DNA of 64,000 bases from Halomonas sp. (GTDB lineage Bacteria > Pseudomonadota > Gammaproteobacteria > Pseudomonadales > Halomonadaceae). Location of the stretch: contig NZ_DRFS01000017.1 of assembly GCF_011050415.1 (NCBI RefSeq), forward strand, positions 124,001 to 188,000, in the 5' to 3' direction. Made by a program: the position numbers and the translations under genes. Positions 8,634-17,891 of this stretch are shown piece by piece. The stretch's first letter is position 1, and every line of letters starts with the position of its first letter. The notes below the pieces were generated by a model. It was not told the DNA's origin, did not search any database, and saw only the letters and a list, made by a program, of their open reading frames with translations.

Positions 8634-9431
8634 TTACATACCAAACCGCTTTTTCAACCACTCAGCAACGGCGGCTTCGCCGTGGTGACCGATCCGTTCG
8701 GCCCCCTTGATACGATCAAACAGCTCAGGGTGGGCATTGGCCATTACCTGGGCCTCCCCTGCTAAAACGAGCATTTCGGTATCGTTAAGGTTGTCGCCAA
8801 AAGCCAAACAGTCTGAGGGCGTTAAGCCCAACCGTTCCAGCAGTGCCGCTAACGCCACGCCTTTATTGACCCCACCCGCCATGATCTCCAGCGAATCAAT
8901 CGTAGAGTAAGTAATATGCAGCCCGTCTCCGTGGGCTTCATGGGCTTGGTTTTCCAACGCTTTCAGGGCAACTGGATCGCCCAAATAGAGCACCTTTCCC
9001 ACACCATTAATGTCCATCTGCGCGGGCGGCACTACGTCGTAGCTGAAGCCGGTAGAAGCGTGAAGTGAGAGCAAGTGTGGGGCTTGTGCATCAATATGCC
9101 AGCCGCTTTCACGATATAGGCTGAGCCGCACTTGTGGCGGGCGTGGCAGATTGATCAGCGTTTTTGCATGCTCAGGATCAACGTGATTAGCAGCCAATAA
9201 GGTGCCTTTTGGATCATGCACATAGGCGCCGTTGGTACTGATTAGGTGCGCGGGGATATCCAACTGATCAAGAAATACTTTCATATCGTGATAGTGGCGC
9301 CCGGAAGCAAGCGCCACATGATGACCCTGCTTCACCAGTGCTCGCAGCACTTCAACGGTGCTGTCGTGAAGGGTGTGGTCGCTACCTAGTAGGGTGCCAT
9401 CCAGGTCAGAAACAATCAGGCGGGGTGTCAT
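8634..9431 (-). CDS. Cof-type HAD family phosphatase
   Basis: A 265-residue HAD hydrolase of the Cof/YbiV (IIB) type. Motif I is DLDGTLLGSD at the N-terminus, motif II is ALASGR, and motif IV is AFGDNLNDTEML near the C-terminus, with the C2-type cap between. Such enzymes dephosphorylate small metabolites such as sugar phosphates or FMN; the substrate here is unknown. I place the start at the ATG at 9431 (MTPRL), because GGAG lies seven bases before it. An in-frame ATG at 9449 lacks a ribosome site. It converges with the BCCT gene across a terminator. Confidence 0.88.
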   Translation of the reverse strand: MTPRLIVSDLDGTLLGSDHTLHDSTVEVLRALVKQGHHVALASGRHYHDMKVFLDQLDIPAHLISTNGAYVHDPKGTLLAANHVDPEHAKTLINLPRPPQVRLSLYRESGWHIDAQAPHLLSLHASTGFSYDVVPPAQMDINGVGKVLYLGDPVALKALENQAHEAHGDGLHITYSTIDSLEIMAGGVNKGVALAALLERLGLTPSDCLAFGDNLNDTEMLVLAGEAQVMANAHPELFDRIKGAERIGHHGEAAVAEWLKKRFGM

Positions 9432-9604
9432 AGTGCGCTCCATCGGCATGGGTATTTAGCTTAACCGATTCATTCGAGGGCATGTAAGCCTTTGACTCGC
9501 CGTTATCCAAGTGAACATCAGGGCCAACTTCACTCGGCGACAATTGGCGCAGCCTGCGGGAATCCGTATAGTGGCACCCTAACTCTCGCCAACTGATTGA
9601 GCTC

Positions 9605-11545
9605 ATGCTTCAGAATAACGCCATGCTTGCCCAGCTCAAGCAACAGATTCGTCAAACCACCCCCCGTGCTGAAGGGGTGATCAAGGCCACCGACAAAGGT
9701 TTCGGGTTTCTCGAAACCGACGACGGTGAATCCTATTTCGTGCCACCGCCTGCCATGAAGCAGGTTATTCACGGTGATCGCGTGGAAGGCGTGATTCACG
9801 AGAACGGTGACAAAAAATCCATTGAGCCGGAAAAGCTAATTGAAGCTGGGCTTGATCGATTTGTTGCCCGCGTGCAGAAGCGCGAAGGCCGTCTGGCTGT
9901 GGTACCCGACCACCCGTCGATTAAAAACGTTATCAAGGCGCGGATTAAGAACAACCTTGATGAAGAGAGCTTTGCTGACGGCGATTGGGTCGTTGCACGC
10001 CTGGTGCATCACCCGTTAAAAGCCGATGACCGCGCTTTCTTTGCCCAGATTGATGAGCTAGTTGCCAAAAGCGCTGACCCGGCAGTGCCGTGGCGCGTGA
10101 CCCTTGCGCGCCATGCGCTGGAGCAAGAGTGCCCAGATGCAGGTACCGACTGGCCGCTGCTGGATGAAGGCCTTACTCGCGAAGACCTAACCGCTACTCC
10201 CTTCTTTACTATCGATGGTGAGAAGACCCGCGATATGGACGACGCGTTGCACATTGCGACGCGTGCCGAAGGCGGCTGGCAGCTTAGCGTAGCGATTGCT
10301 GACCCCACTGCTTACGTGGCAGAAGGTCATGCGGCTGATTTAGAAGCGCGCACCCGTGCCTTCACCGTTTACCTGCCCGGCCAGAATGTCACCATGCTGC
10401 CGGAGCAGTTGGCAGATGACCTCTGCTCGCTGTGGGAAAACCAGGAGCGCCCTGCGCTGGCCTGTACGCTGGATATCAATGCCGACGGCAGCCTGGGTGA
10501 CTACCGCTTCTTCGCAGCCAACGTTAAATCACACGCCAAGCTCGTTTATGACAACGTTTCTGATTGGATCGAAGGTCAAGGCGACTGGGCCCCGGCTGAT
10601 GAGATTACTGAACAGCTCGCTGCCCTGCGTGACTTGACCGAGGCGCGTACCGCTTGGCGCAACGAACACGCGCTGGTGTTTAAAGACCGTCCGGACTATG
10701 TGTTTGATCTGGACCCTGCTGGCAACGTACTGGCAGTGCGCACCGAAGAGCGCCGCATTGCCAACCGCATGATCGAAGAGTCGATGATTGTGGCCAACGC
10801 CTGCTGTGCGGACTTCCTGGCAAGCCATATCGGTCACGGTATCTTTAACGTGCATCGCGCCTTTGAGCCGGAGAAAGCCGAAGCTGCCCAAGAATTCCTG
10901 GCAGGTCAGGAGATCGTGGTTGAGCGTGAAGCGCTCACCGAGCTTGCCCGCTACACCGAGCTGAAGCGCGCGTTAGAAAGCCGCGACGATGCTTGGCTGG
11001 ATGCGCGCCTGCGCCGTTTCCAAGGCTTTACAATGATGTCCGCCCAGCCTGGCCCGCACTTTGGCCTGGGGCTGGCAGCCTACGCTACCTGGACCTCGCC
11101 GATTCGTAAGTATGGCGATATGGTCAACCACCGCCTGATCAAGCGCGTGCTGAAAGGCGAGCAGGCCCCTGCTGAAGCCACCCAGCAGCTCACCGAGCAG
11201 CTGACAGAGCGTCGCCGCCTGAACCGTATGGCCGAGCGCGACGTAAAAGACTGGCTCTACGTGCGCTACCTGACACCTGCTGCGCAGAACCAGGATACGT
11301 TTGAGGCCGAAATCATGGCCATCAACCGTGGCGGTATGCGCGTTCGCCTGCTGGAAAACGGCGCGACCGCCTTTGTTCCAGCCCCCTTGATGCACAGTGA
11401 CCGCAGCAAAGTGGTGATTGATGATAAAGAGGGGCGGATCCAGATCGAAGGCGAAGAGCGTTTCAAGCTTGGCGATCCGCTTCGCGTAGTGCTTACCGAA
11501 GCCCGCGAAGAGACTCGCTCGCTAGTGGCTAAACCGGCTGCTTGA
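9605..11545 (+). CDS. rnb: Exoribonuclease II
   Basis: A 646-residue protein, matching E. coli RNase II (644). It degrades single-stranded RNA processively from the 3' end. The order is cold-shock domains (residues about 1-170, with GFGFLETDDGESYFVPPP), the RNB catalytic domain (about 190-520, with the metal-binding segment TRDMDDALHIA) and a C-terminal S1 domain (about 560-640). The N-terminus aligns well with E. coli Rnb, which supports this start although the ribosome site is weak. YTELKRALES and SPIRKYGDMVNHR are RNB-family motifs. It is a single-gene unit ending in a large palindromic terminator. RNase R would be longer, so Rnb is preferred. Confidence 0.94.
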   Translation: MLQNNAMLAQLKQQIRQTTPRAEGVIKATDKGFGFLETDDGESYFVPPPAMKQVIHGDRVEGVIHENGDKKSIEPEKLIEAGLDRFVARVQKREGRLAVVPDHPSIKNVIKARIKNNLDEESFADGDWVVARLVHHPLKADDRAFFAQIDELVAKSADPAVPWRVTLARHALEQECPDAGTDWPLLDEGLTREDLTATPFFTIDGEKTRDMDDALHIATRAEGGWQLSVAIADPTAYVAEGHAADLEARTRAFTVYLPGQNVTMLPEQLADDLCSLWENQERPALACTLDINADGSLGDYRFFAANVKSHAKLVYDNVSDWIEGQGDWAPADEITEQLAALRDLTEARTAWRNEHALVFKDRPDYVFDLDPAGNVLAVRTEERRIANRMIEESMIVANACCADFLASHIGHGIFNVHRAFEPEKAEAAQEFLAGQEIVVEREALTELARYTELKRALESRDDAWLDARLRRFQGFTMMSAQPGPHFGLGLAAYATWTSPIRKYGDMVNHRLIKRVLKGEQAPAEATQQLTEQLTERRRLNRMAERDVKDWLYVRYLTPAAQNQDTFEAEIMAINRGGMRVRLLENGATAFVPAPLMHSDRSKVVIDDKEGRIQIEGEERFKLGDPLRVVLTEAREETRSLVAKPAA

Positions 11546-11572
11546 ACCTGTCATTTAAGTCACGTTTGAGGT

Positions 11573-11608
11573 AACCAACAACGGCACCCTAGGGTGCCGT
11601 TGTTGGTT
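11573..11608. terminator. Perfect 36-bp palindrome between convergent genes
   Basis: AACCAACAACGGCACCCT is followed directly by its exact reverse complement. The RNA hairpin would be 16-18 bp on either strand. It lies between the ends of rnb and the PHB-depolymerase gene, so a bidirectional terminator is likely, though no long T tract follows. Confidence 0.85.
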
Positions 11609-11618
11609 CTGTGCGCCC

Positions 11619-12845
11619 TTAAGCTTTCTGATGTTGAAAGAAGAATCGCAGCATTTCTTTCGTAGCATCAGGTCCCTTGGGGTCGGTGTAGCTTCCTTTT
11701 GCGCTGCCGCCCGACCAAGCGTGGCCTGCACCGTGTATCTGCCACTGCTCCAGGCTGGGTTTGCCCTTCGCATTGTGGTGCGTGGTGCGCGTGTAGGCAT
11801 GGCCATTGGCCACCTTGCCCTGTTCTACCTTTGCTCCGGCTTGACGCGACTTAGTGTACTGAGCGGCTACACGATCCGCATTGCTAGGGTGTACGGTGGT
11901 ATCGCGGTCGCCATGAAAGATGATGGCGGGTACTTCCGATGCCCAGCCGCTTTCTTTCGCTTTACCACCGCCAAGGGGCCCAGTGCCACCTTGCATTGCA
12001 CCCAGCGCATCGGGGAGGCTCTGAGCCACGCCGTGTGGAAGCCCAGAGTGCACGCATACCGCCGCAAACAGATCCGGATAGGTCATCGCCAGTGTCGTCG
12101 CCATGGCCGCACCTGCTGAAAGCCCTGCCACATAAACTCGGGAATCATCAAGGCCATGGGTATCGATGATCTGGCGGGCCATACCGGCAATAATGGCTGG
12201 TTCACCACCCTCGCGCTGCTGGTCTTCGACTTTAAACCAGTTCCAGCACTTCGAGCTGTTGGCCGTCATTGGCTGGGCTGGATAAAGTACGCAACAAAGC
12301 TGCTCTTCGACCAGCCGGTTCATGTCGGTGCCGGCAGCGAAGTCATCAGGGTTTTGTGTACAGCCATGCAGCATAACCACTAGCGGCAGCGCCTGCCCGT
12401 TATAGCCGCTGGGGATATACAGCTTGTAATCACGCGTGCCCGCAGCGTTAGTAAACCGACCGGCAGTAAAGGCCCCTGGTTGCGGTTCCTCGCTGGCACT
12501 CGGTGCTTGCTCGGGCTGGGCCATTCCACCGCGAAACTTCATCCACTTATCCCGCCATGCAGCAGGCATTTTAATATCGCCGGTTGAGAAAGCAGCCGTT
12601 GGCGACTCAGCAGGTTCAGGCTTTGATGCCCTAACCTCTTCATCGATAACCTCTTCATCAATAACCTGGTAAGTGCTGTCGAAGGTATTGCCTCCCTGGT
12701 AAGCATTATCCGGTGTTTCTTCACCACGCCGGGCGGGCGCGACGGGCGTAGTGCCCTGCAGTAGTGCCATTGCCTCGTTCAGCTTTCCGGCACGCGTGAG
12801 CCGTGTCGCTTCTTCCATTCGCTTGGTCATAGTGGCATCGATCAT
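11619..12845 (-). CDS. PHB depolymerase family esterase (LpqC-like)
   Basis: A 408-residue alpha/beta hydrolase of the short-chain PHA depolymerase/esterase family. The N-terminal about 130 residues are a linker that begins with the amphipathic ATRLTRAGKLNEAMALLQG seen in this group. The catalytic domain starts with YKLYIPSGY and LVVMLHGCTQNPDDFAAGT. The nucleophile is in GLSAGAAM, the Asp in FHGDRDTTVHP and the His in GAGHAWSGG. No Sec signal peptide is visible, so export is uncertain. I chose the ATG at 12845, eight bases after GGAA, over an in-frame TTG six bases earlier. It lies 50 bases downstream of the ribbon-helix-helix regulator gene and is probably co-transcribed with it. Real substrates could be other esters. 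Confidence 0.88.
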   Translation of the reverse strand: MIDATMTKRMEEATRLTRAGKLNEAMALLQGTTPVAPARRGEETPDNAYQGGNTFDSTYQVIDEEVIDEEVRASKPEPAESPTAAFSTGDIKMPAAWRDKWMKFRGGMAQPEQAPSASEEPQPGAFTAGRFTNAAGTRDYKLYIPSGYNGQALPLVVMLHGCTQNPDDFAAGTDMNRLVEEQLCCVLYPAQPMTANSSKCWNWFKVEDQQREGGEPAIIAGMARQIIDTHGLDDSRVYVAGLSAGAAMATTLAMTYPDLFAAVCVHSGLPHGVAQSLPDALGAMQGGTGPLGGGKAKESGWASEVPAIIFHGDRDTTVHPSNADRVAAQYTKSRQAGAKVEQGKVANGHAYTRTTHHNAKGKPSLEQWQIHGAGHAWSGGSAKGSYTDPKGPDATKEMLRFFFQHQKA

Positions 12846-12895
12846 TTTCAATTTCCTTTTTCAATGATTGCGTGGTGAATGATTGAGTGGGTAAT

Positions 12896-13312
12896 TCAGT
12901 GGATACGCTCTGCCAGAGCGGCCTTAACCGCTTTGCTGGCATTAAGCGCCCCCAGTACAACCACCGATTCGATAGTGGCAAGAGCAAGCTCTGGTGTGAC
13001 GTCGTCGGCAATGCTGGCCATGCCCAGCACCTGAATCTGTAACTTCTCCCCGGCTAACTGCAGGGCCTCTAGATCCGCACGGCTGTAATGCTCAAGACCC
13101 AACACAAACGCCTTACGGGTCACGGTTTCCTTAACGACCTCGGCATGGGTCAACAACTGGTTACGGATGGCGGTGCGTATCAGATCGGTTCGGTTGGAGT
13201 AGAAGCCTTCCTGAACCAGCAGGTCGATCTGCCCCAGGTCAACGACCCCCAGATTGATAGTGATTTTCTCGCTGGAGTCGCCGCTCTTGCGGCGCAGTTC
13301 GTGCACACTCAT
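12896..13312 (-). CDS. CopG-like ribbon-helix-helix transcriptional regulator
   Basis: A 138-residue protein. Residues about 16-56 (KITINLGVVDLGQIDLLV then YSNRTDLIRTAIRNQL) fit a ribbon-helix-helix DNA-binding domain: one beta strand and two helices. The C-terminal half (residues 75-138) is hydrophobic and helical, of unknown role, perhaps for oligomerisation or ligand sensing. The start has GAGGAG at ideal spacing. It precedes the esterase gene by 50 bases on the same strand, so it probably regulates that operon. Two perfect palindromes centred about 80 and 104 bases upstream are the obvious candidate operator. The regulated signal is unknown. Confidence 0.82.
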   Translation of the reverse strand: MSVHELRRKSGDSSEKITINLGVVDLGQIDLLVQEGFYSNRTDLIRTAIRNQLLTHAEVVKETVTRKAFVLGLEHYSRADLEALQLAGEKLQIQVLGMASIADDVTPELALATIESVVVLGALNASKAVKAALAERIH

Positions 13313-13630
13313 GCATCACTCCTCATTATGGTTAATAACTAGACACCTTTGTGATGGGACATAAAGCATCAAACAACATCCAAAAGGAATCCATATGGAT
13401 TCCATATACCATCCATATGGATGTTATATTAGTCCAGCTCGGCCAAGAGTCAACAAATAAACAAAATAAAACGACGCATAGATCCCAAGCCACCAGATGG
13501 AATAGGTGTCATGAAAGGCGGAGAGGAAAGGGCTTAGCCGTAGATATGAGCCTCGGCTCAACTGTCGCTGAACTGACTTATTTCTCCTTTATGGTGAAAC
13601 GATGACACTTGTTTGGGGTTGGAGGTTAGC
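13313..13630. other. Divergent intergenic region with operator
   Basis: A 318-base gene-free stretch between the leftward RHH-esterase operon and the rightward glycosyltransferase pair. It contains the two ATCCATATGGAT palindromes and an AT-rich segment (13425-13475). No small gene with a ribosome site was found in it. Confidence 0.7.
13386..13423. promoter_or_regulatory. Tandem palindromic operator for the RHH regulator (predicted)
   Basis: GGAATCCATATGGATTCC (13386-13403) is a perfect 18-bp palindrome and CATCCATATGGATG (13410-13423) a perfect 14-bp one. Both share the core ATCCATATGGAT, and their centres are 22 bp apart, about two helical turns. RHH proteins typically bind such tandem palindromes cooperatively near their own promoter, and these lie 74-111 bases upstream of the RHH start codon. 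Binding is inferred. Confidence 0.75.
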
Positions 13631-14749
13631 TTGCACATTGCCGATGTGACGATGTTTCATGCCCCCGCCAGCGGCGGTGTGCGCACCTATTTACAGGCCA
13701 AGCATCGCGTTTTTTCGCGCATCCCACAGCTACGTACCAGCCTGCTGGTGCCGGGACCGGAGCGCGATAGCTTGGGCGACCATCACACCTTACCGGCATT
13801 ACATCTGCCCTTGGGTCAGGGCTATCGTTTTCCGCTGCGAGGCTCAGCCTGGCGCGATACTCTGATTGATCTAAACCCTGACCTTATTGAGTCAGGCGAC
13901 CCGTACGTCACGGCATGGGCCGCACTCGCAGCAGGTCAGCGGCTCGGCGTGCCGGTGGTCGGCTTTTATCATTCCGACCTCCCCCGTTTGATGGGCGATC
14001 GTTTTGGGCGCTACGTTGAGAAGCGCTTAACCCGCTATGTCACGGATCTTTATAGCCAGTTTGATAGCGTGCTGGCGCCCTGCAACGCCATGGCTAACCG
14101 GCTTCGGGATTGGGGCGTCGATAACGTTCGCGTTCAGCCGTTAGGCGTCGATTTGACGCAATTTAACCCCCAGCAGCGTGACCCTATCTTTCGACAAACC
14201 ATGGGTATACCCGGCGATAAAAAGCTGCTGATCTTTGTGGGACGCAACTCACGCGAGAAAAATATTGATGTGCTGCTTTCAACGATGCGCCAGCTAGGCA
14301 GCGATTACCATTTGCTGCTGATGGGCCCCGGCATGCCGCATCATGTGCCCGGCAATGTCACCATTGTGGATCGCTGTTGCGGTGCCCATGAGGTAGCGAA
14401 GGCCCTCGCCAGTAGCGATGCCCTGCTACACGCCGGCACCCGCGAAACCTTCGGCTTAATTGCCCAGGAAGCCATGGCCAGCGGTATCCCGGTGATAGCC
14501 GCACGCGCTGGAGCGCTGGCAGAAAACGTACCGTTGGGGGCGGGTATTCTATGTAAACCGCATGACGCCATTGCCATGGCTGAGGCGTGTGTGGCGCTGT
14601 TCAGTAATGATGTCGCCGCCAGTGGACGCTATGCGCGGCGCCATGTGGAGCGCCATTTCAACTGGGATGGCGTTATGCATTCACTGCTTGAGCACTATCA
14701 ATACCTTTGTCACGGCAGCCAACCGTATGCACTCCACCAACAGCACTAG
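13631..14749 (+). CDS. GT4 family glycosyltransferase
   Basis: A 372-residue retaining glycosyltransferase of the GT-B fold. The N-terminal half has the acceptor-side glycine turn SGGVRTYL, and the C-terminal half has the donor-binding segments LIFVGRNSREKNIDVLL and ETFGLIAQEAMASGIPVIAA (the E-x7-E motif). It resembles the GDP-mannose- or UDP-sugar-dependent lipid glycosyltransferases (MgtA/PimB-like), but the substrate cannot be read from sequence. The start is set at the TTG at 13631, because GGAGG lies five bases before it; an in-frame TTG at 13613 has no ribosome site. Its 3' end overlaps the next gene by 23 bases, so the two are translationally linked and probably act together. Confidence 0.88.
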   Translation: MHIADVTMFHAPASGGVRTYLQAKHRVFSRIPQLRTSLLVPGPERDSLGDHHTLPALHLPLGQGYRFPLRGSAWRDTLIDLNPDLIESGDPYVTAWAALAAGQRLGVPVVGFYHSDLPRLMGDRFGRYVEKRLTRYVTDLYSQFDSVLAPCNAMANRLRDWGVDNVRVQPLGVDLTQFNPQQRDPIFRQTMGIPGDKKLLIFVGRNSREKNIDVLLSTMRQLGSDYHLLLMGPGMPHHVPGNVTIVDRCCGAHEVAKALASSDALLHAGTRETFGLIAQEAMASGIPVIAARAGALAENVPLGAGILCKPHDAIAMAEACVALFSNDVAASGRYARRHVERHFNWDGVMHSLLEHYQYLCHGSQPYALHQQH

Positions 14750-15749
14750 TCGTCAGCTACTCAAGTGGCGTCCTATCCACGGCGTGATGATTGCCTTGGC
14801 GCTCATTGCGCCGCTGGTGCTCACCGCCTGGCTGGGCGGCGCAGAAGCGTTACAGCGGGTAAGGCATTTTCCACTCGAATTATTGCTATTAATGCTTTTG
14901 CTAGCGTTTCTATGCTGGAATCTTAATGCGATGAGAATGCGCTTAATGCTGGGTGGCCGTGCCGGCAGGCTCGGCCAGTGCGGCGCACTGGGTATTGAAC
15001 TGGCGTCCAAGTTTGCGCTGTGCGCCACTCCAGGCGGCAGCGGTGGCCCCGTCACCCTATTGATGCTGCTTGCCCAGCGCGGCTTTCCGCCCGCCAAAGG
15101 CGCGGCGATGTTCCTGATTGATCAAGGCTGTGACCTACTGTTCTTCCTGGCGATGCTGAGCGGCCTGGTGCTCTTTTCGCTGCTAAGCGACACCCAGTGG
15201 CCACATCAATCGTTGGTGCAATGGGCGTTGGTCGGTTTAGCCCTGATGGCAACAGTGGTGATTGTGGTAATGCGCTATTTACCCAGCCTATTACGCTCAA
15301 CCAGTATGAACACGCCATGGCCAAGCCATTATCGGCGGCGCTGGCTTGCACGGCGCCTATTACGCTGTCGGCATGCGTTAAAGGTGACGCTTGAGCTGCC
15401 GCGCTCCACGCTATTCGCGATGCTATTACTGACCACGGCGCATTGGCTGATGCGCTATAGCTTGCTCTATTTAGCGGTGCTGGGAGTAGGCGGCCATGCA
15501 GATTGGATGTGGACGTTTTTAACCCAAATGCTGGCCATGGCCGCCAGCCAGTTCAGCTTTTTACCCGGCGGCGCGGGTGCCGCTGAGGTGGGAGTGGGTA
15601 GCCTGTTACTACCGCTGATGGAGCGCGAGCAGGCCGCAGCAGCGGTATTGGTGTGGCGGTTAGTCAGCTATCACCTTTATTTGGCGGCAGGCGCACCGCT
15701 GTTTATTCTGTATACCTATCGCATGCTGCGTCGCTCATCGACAGAATAG
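14727..15749 (+). CDS. Flippase-like/LPG-synthase-type membrane protein (UPF0104)
   Basis: A 340-residue inner-membrane protein with about eight hydrophobic segments, of the AglD/MprF-N-terminal 'flippase-like' family. Conserved features are TPGGSGGPVTLLML around residue 100 and FSFLPGGAGAAEVGVG around residue 280; the Pro-Gly-Gly-x-Gly-x-x-Glu type turn is typical. The catalytic lysyl-transferase domain of MprF is absent, as in most members. The start is the ATG at 14727 inside the end of the glycosyltransferase gene; the longer frame upstream is the overlap. Coupled to a GT4 enzyme, it may move or help make a glycolipid. That role is inference. Confidence 0.82.
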   Translation: MHSTNSTSRQLLKWRPIHGVMIALALIAPLVLTAWLGGAEALQRVRHFPLELLLLMLLLAFLCWNLNAMRMRLMLGGRAGRLGQCGALGIELASKFALCATPGGSGGPVTLLMLLAQRGFPPAKGAAMFLIDQGCDLLFFLAMLSGLVLFSLLSDTQWPHQSLVQWALVGLALMATVVIVVMRYLPSLLRSTSMNTPWPSHYRRRWLARRLLRCRHALKVTLELPRSTLFAMLLLTTAHWLMRYSLLYLAVLGVGGHADWMWTFLTQMLAMAASQFSFLPGGAGAAEVGVGSLLLPLMEREQAAAAVLVWRLVSYHLYLAAGAPLFILYTYRMLRRSSTE

Positions 15750-15768
15750 ATCTAGCCGTGAGAAATGA

Positions 15769-15796
15769 ATAAGGGCGCCCCGTGGGGCGCCCTTAT
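15769..15796. terminator. Intrinsic terminator between flippase-like gene and sucD
   Basis: A 13-bp perfect stem, ATAAGGGCGCCCC / GGGGCGCCCTTAT, with a 2-nt loop, between convergent genes. Leftward it is followed by TCATTTCTC. It probably ends the suc operon and the glycosyltransferase pair. Confidence 0.9.
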
Positions 15797-15819
15797 AGCG
15801 TGCTAAAAACGTCAATGGC

Positions 15820-16692
15820 TTACCAGCCAGTCACTTCTTTCAGCGCATCGCCGATTTCAGCCAAAGAGCGTACGGTTTTAACACCGGCGTCTTCTAGAGC
15901 AGCAAATTTCTCGTCAGCGGTGCCTTTACCGCCAGAGATGATCGCGCCCGCGTGGCCCATACGCTTGCCAGGAGGTGCAGTCACACCGGCAATGTAGGAA
16001 ACCACAGGCTTAGAAACGTTGGCCTTAATGTAAGCCGCGGCTTCTTCTTCAGCCGTGCCGCCGATTTCACCGATCATCACGATAGCTTCGGTTTTCGGGT
16101 CTTTTTCGAACATCTCAAGGATGTCGATAAAGTTAGAACCCGGAATCGGGTCGCCACCGATACCGACACAGGTAGACTGACCAAAACCGTGGTCAGTGGT
16201 CTGCTTAACGGCTTCATAGGTCAGCGTACCAGAGCGCGATACGATACCAACGCGACCAGGCTGGTGAATGTGACCCGGCATAATGCCGATTTTGCATTCA
16301 CCCGGGGTGATAACGCCGGGGCAGTTCGGGCCGATCAGACGTACGCCCAGCTCGTCGCACTTCACTTTAGCTTCGAGCATGTCGAGCGTAGCGATGCCTT
16401 CGGTGATGCACACAATCAACTTGATACCGGCATTCGCCGCTTCAAGGATTGAGTCTTTACAGAACGGTGCCGGTACGTAGATTACGCTGGCTTCCGCGCC
16501 GGTTTTCTCTACCGCTTCTTTCACGGTGTTGAAAACGGGCAAACCGAGGTGCTCTTGGCCGCCTTTGCCCGGTGTAACACCACCGACCATCTTCGTACCG
16601 TAGGCAATCGCCTGCTCGGAGTGGAACGTACCTTGGCCGCCAGTAAAGCCTTGGCAGATGACCTTGGTGTTCTTATCGATCAGGATGCTCAT
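15820..16692 (-). CDS. sucD: Succinate-CoA ligase, alpha subunit
   Basis: A 290-residue subunit that, with SucC, makes succinate plus ATP or GTP from succinyl-CoA in the TCA cycle. Visible are the CoA-binding Rossmann segment [16 protein letters not shown] near the start, the [20 protein letters not shown] loop, and the phosphohistidine motif [17 protein letters not shown] near residue 240. The length is usual. Its ATG overlaps the sucC stop by one base (TAATG), with GGAGGGC as ribosome site in the end of sucC. It is the last gene of the leftward TCA cluster and is followed by a strong terminator. Confidence 0.98.
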   Translation of the reverse strand: MSILIDKNTKVICQGFTGGQGTFHSEQAIAYGTKMVGGVTPGKGGQEHLGLPVFNTVKEAVEKTGAEASVIYVPAPFCKDSILEAANAGIKLIVCITEGIATLDMLEAKVKCDELGVRLIGPNCPGVITPGECKIGIMPGHIHQPGRVGIVSRSGTLTYEAVKQTTDHGFGQSTCVGIGGDPIPGSNFIDILEMFEKDPKTEAIVMIGEIGGTAEEEAAAYIKANVSKPVVSYIAGVTAPPGKRMGHAGAIISGGKGTADEKFAALEDAGVKTVRSLAEIGDALKEVTGW

Positions 16693-17858
16693 TACTTGCC
16701 CTCCGCCGCTTTAACGACCTGCTGAGCCGCGTCGGTCAGACTAGTAGCCGCGATGATGTTCAGACCGCTAGAGGCTAATTTCTCAGCACCCAGTTCGGCG
16801 TTGTTACCTTCCAGACGTACGACAACCGGCACGTTGACACCAACCTGCTCAACGGCACCGATAATGCCTTCAGCAATCATGTCGCAACGAACAATACCGC
16901 CGAAGATGTTAACCAGTACGGCTTTAACATTGTCGTCAGACAGAATGATTTTGAACGCTTCTGCCACGCGCTCCTTGGTGGCGCCGCCGCCAACGTCCAA
17001 GAAGTTAGCTGGCTTGCCGCCGCTCAGGTTAACGATGTCCATGGTGCCCATGGCCAAGCCTGCGCCATTGACCATGCAGCCGATGTTGCCATCAAGCGCG
17101 ACATAGTTAAGTTCCCACTTAGCCGCATCGGCTTCGCGCGAATCTTCCTGAGACGGGTCACGCATTGCCTGCAGGTCTGGGTGACGGTACAGCGCGTTGC
17201 TGTCCAGTCCTAGCTTCGCGTCGAGGCAGTGAAGATTGCCTTCTTCGGTCACTACCAGCGGGTTAATTTCTAACAGCGCCAAGTCTTTGTCGTGGAACAA
17301 CTGAGAAAGACCTAGGAAAATCTTGGTGAACTGCTTGATCTGGTCGCCTTTCAGGCCCAGCGCAAACGCCAGCTCACGCGCTTGGTATGGCTGTGCGCCA
17401 ACCAGCGGGTCGATTTCGGCTTTAAGGATTTTTTCAGGTGTTTCTTCTGCAACCGTCTCAATTTCTACACCGCCTTCAGTAGAGGCCATGAAGACCACGC
17501 GACGGGTAGTACGGTCAACGACAGCACCGAGGTAAAGCTCATCGGCGATGTCAGTGCAGGTTTCAACTAGAATCTTGGCAACCGGCTGACCTTTTTCATC
17601 AGTCTGGAAGGTAACCAGGTTCTTGCCCAACCACTTTTCAGCAAATGCTTTGGCTTCAGCAGGATCTTTGATCAGCTTAACGCCACCCGCTTTACCGCGG
17701 CCACCAGCGTGAACCTGGGCTTTAACCACCCACATGTCACCACCGATTTTTTTACACGCTTCTTCCGCTTCTTCTGGGGTGTCAACAGCAAAGCCTTTTG
17801 ACACTGGTAGACCGTAATCGGCAAACAGCTGTTTACCTTGATACTCGTGAAGATTCAT
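16692..17858 (-). CDS. sucC: Succinate-CoA ligase, beta subunit
   Basis: A 388-residue ATP-grasp subunit. The N-terminus [19 protein letters not shown], the ATP-grasp segment [19 protein letters not shown], the metal site [14 protein letters not shown] and the C-terminal [11 protein letters not shown] are all typical. It binds nucleotide and succinate and pairs with SucD. The length equals that of E. coli SucC. It is separated from lpd by 177 bases that hold a large nested inverted repeat and a hairpin, so sucCD may have its own promoter or be separated from lpd by processing. The ribosome site is weak. Confidence 0.98.
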   Translation of the reverse strand: MNLHEYQGKQLFADYGLPVSKGFAVDTPEEAEEACKKIGGDMWVVKAQVHAGGRGKAGGVKLIKDPAEAKAFAEKWLGKNLVTFQTDEKGQPVAKILVETCTDIADELYLGAVVDRTTRRVVFMASTEGGVEIETVAEETPEKILKAEIDPLVGAQPYQARELAFALGLKGDQIKQFTKIFLGLSQLFHDKDLALLEINPLVVTEEGNLHCLDAKLGLDSNALYRHPDLQAMRDPSQEDSREADAAKWELNYVALDGNIGCMVNGAGLAMGTMDIVNLSGGKPANFLDVGGGATKERVAEAFKIILSDDNVKAVLVNIFGGIVRCDMIAEGIIGAVEQVGVNVPVVVRLEGNNAELGAEKLASSGLNIIAATSLTDAAQQVVKAAEGK

Positions 17859-17891
17859 CGATTCATGCCATTGGTTGCATGTGACTCGAAC

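Noticed and set aside
8506..8688. 60-residue open frame after the BCCT gene
   Set aside because: It runs through the terminator hairpin and overlaps both convergent genes.
12721..13011. Leftward open frame across the RHH-esterase junction
   Set aside because: It overlaps the ends of two well-supported genes in another frame.
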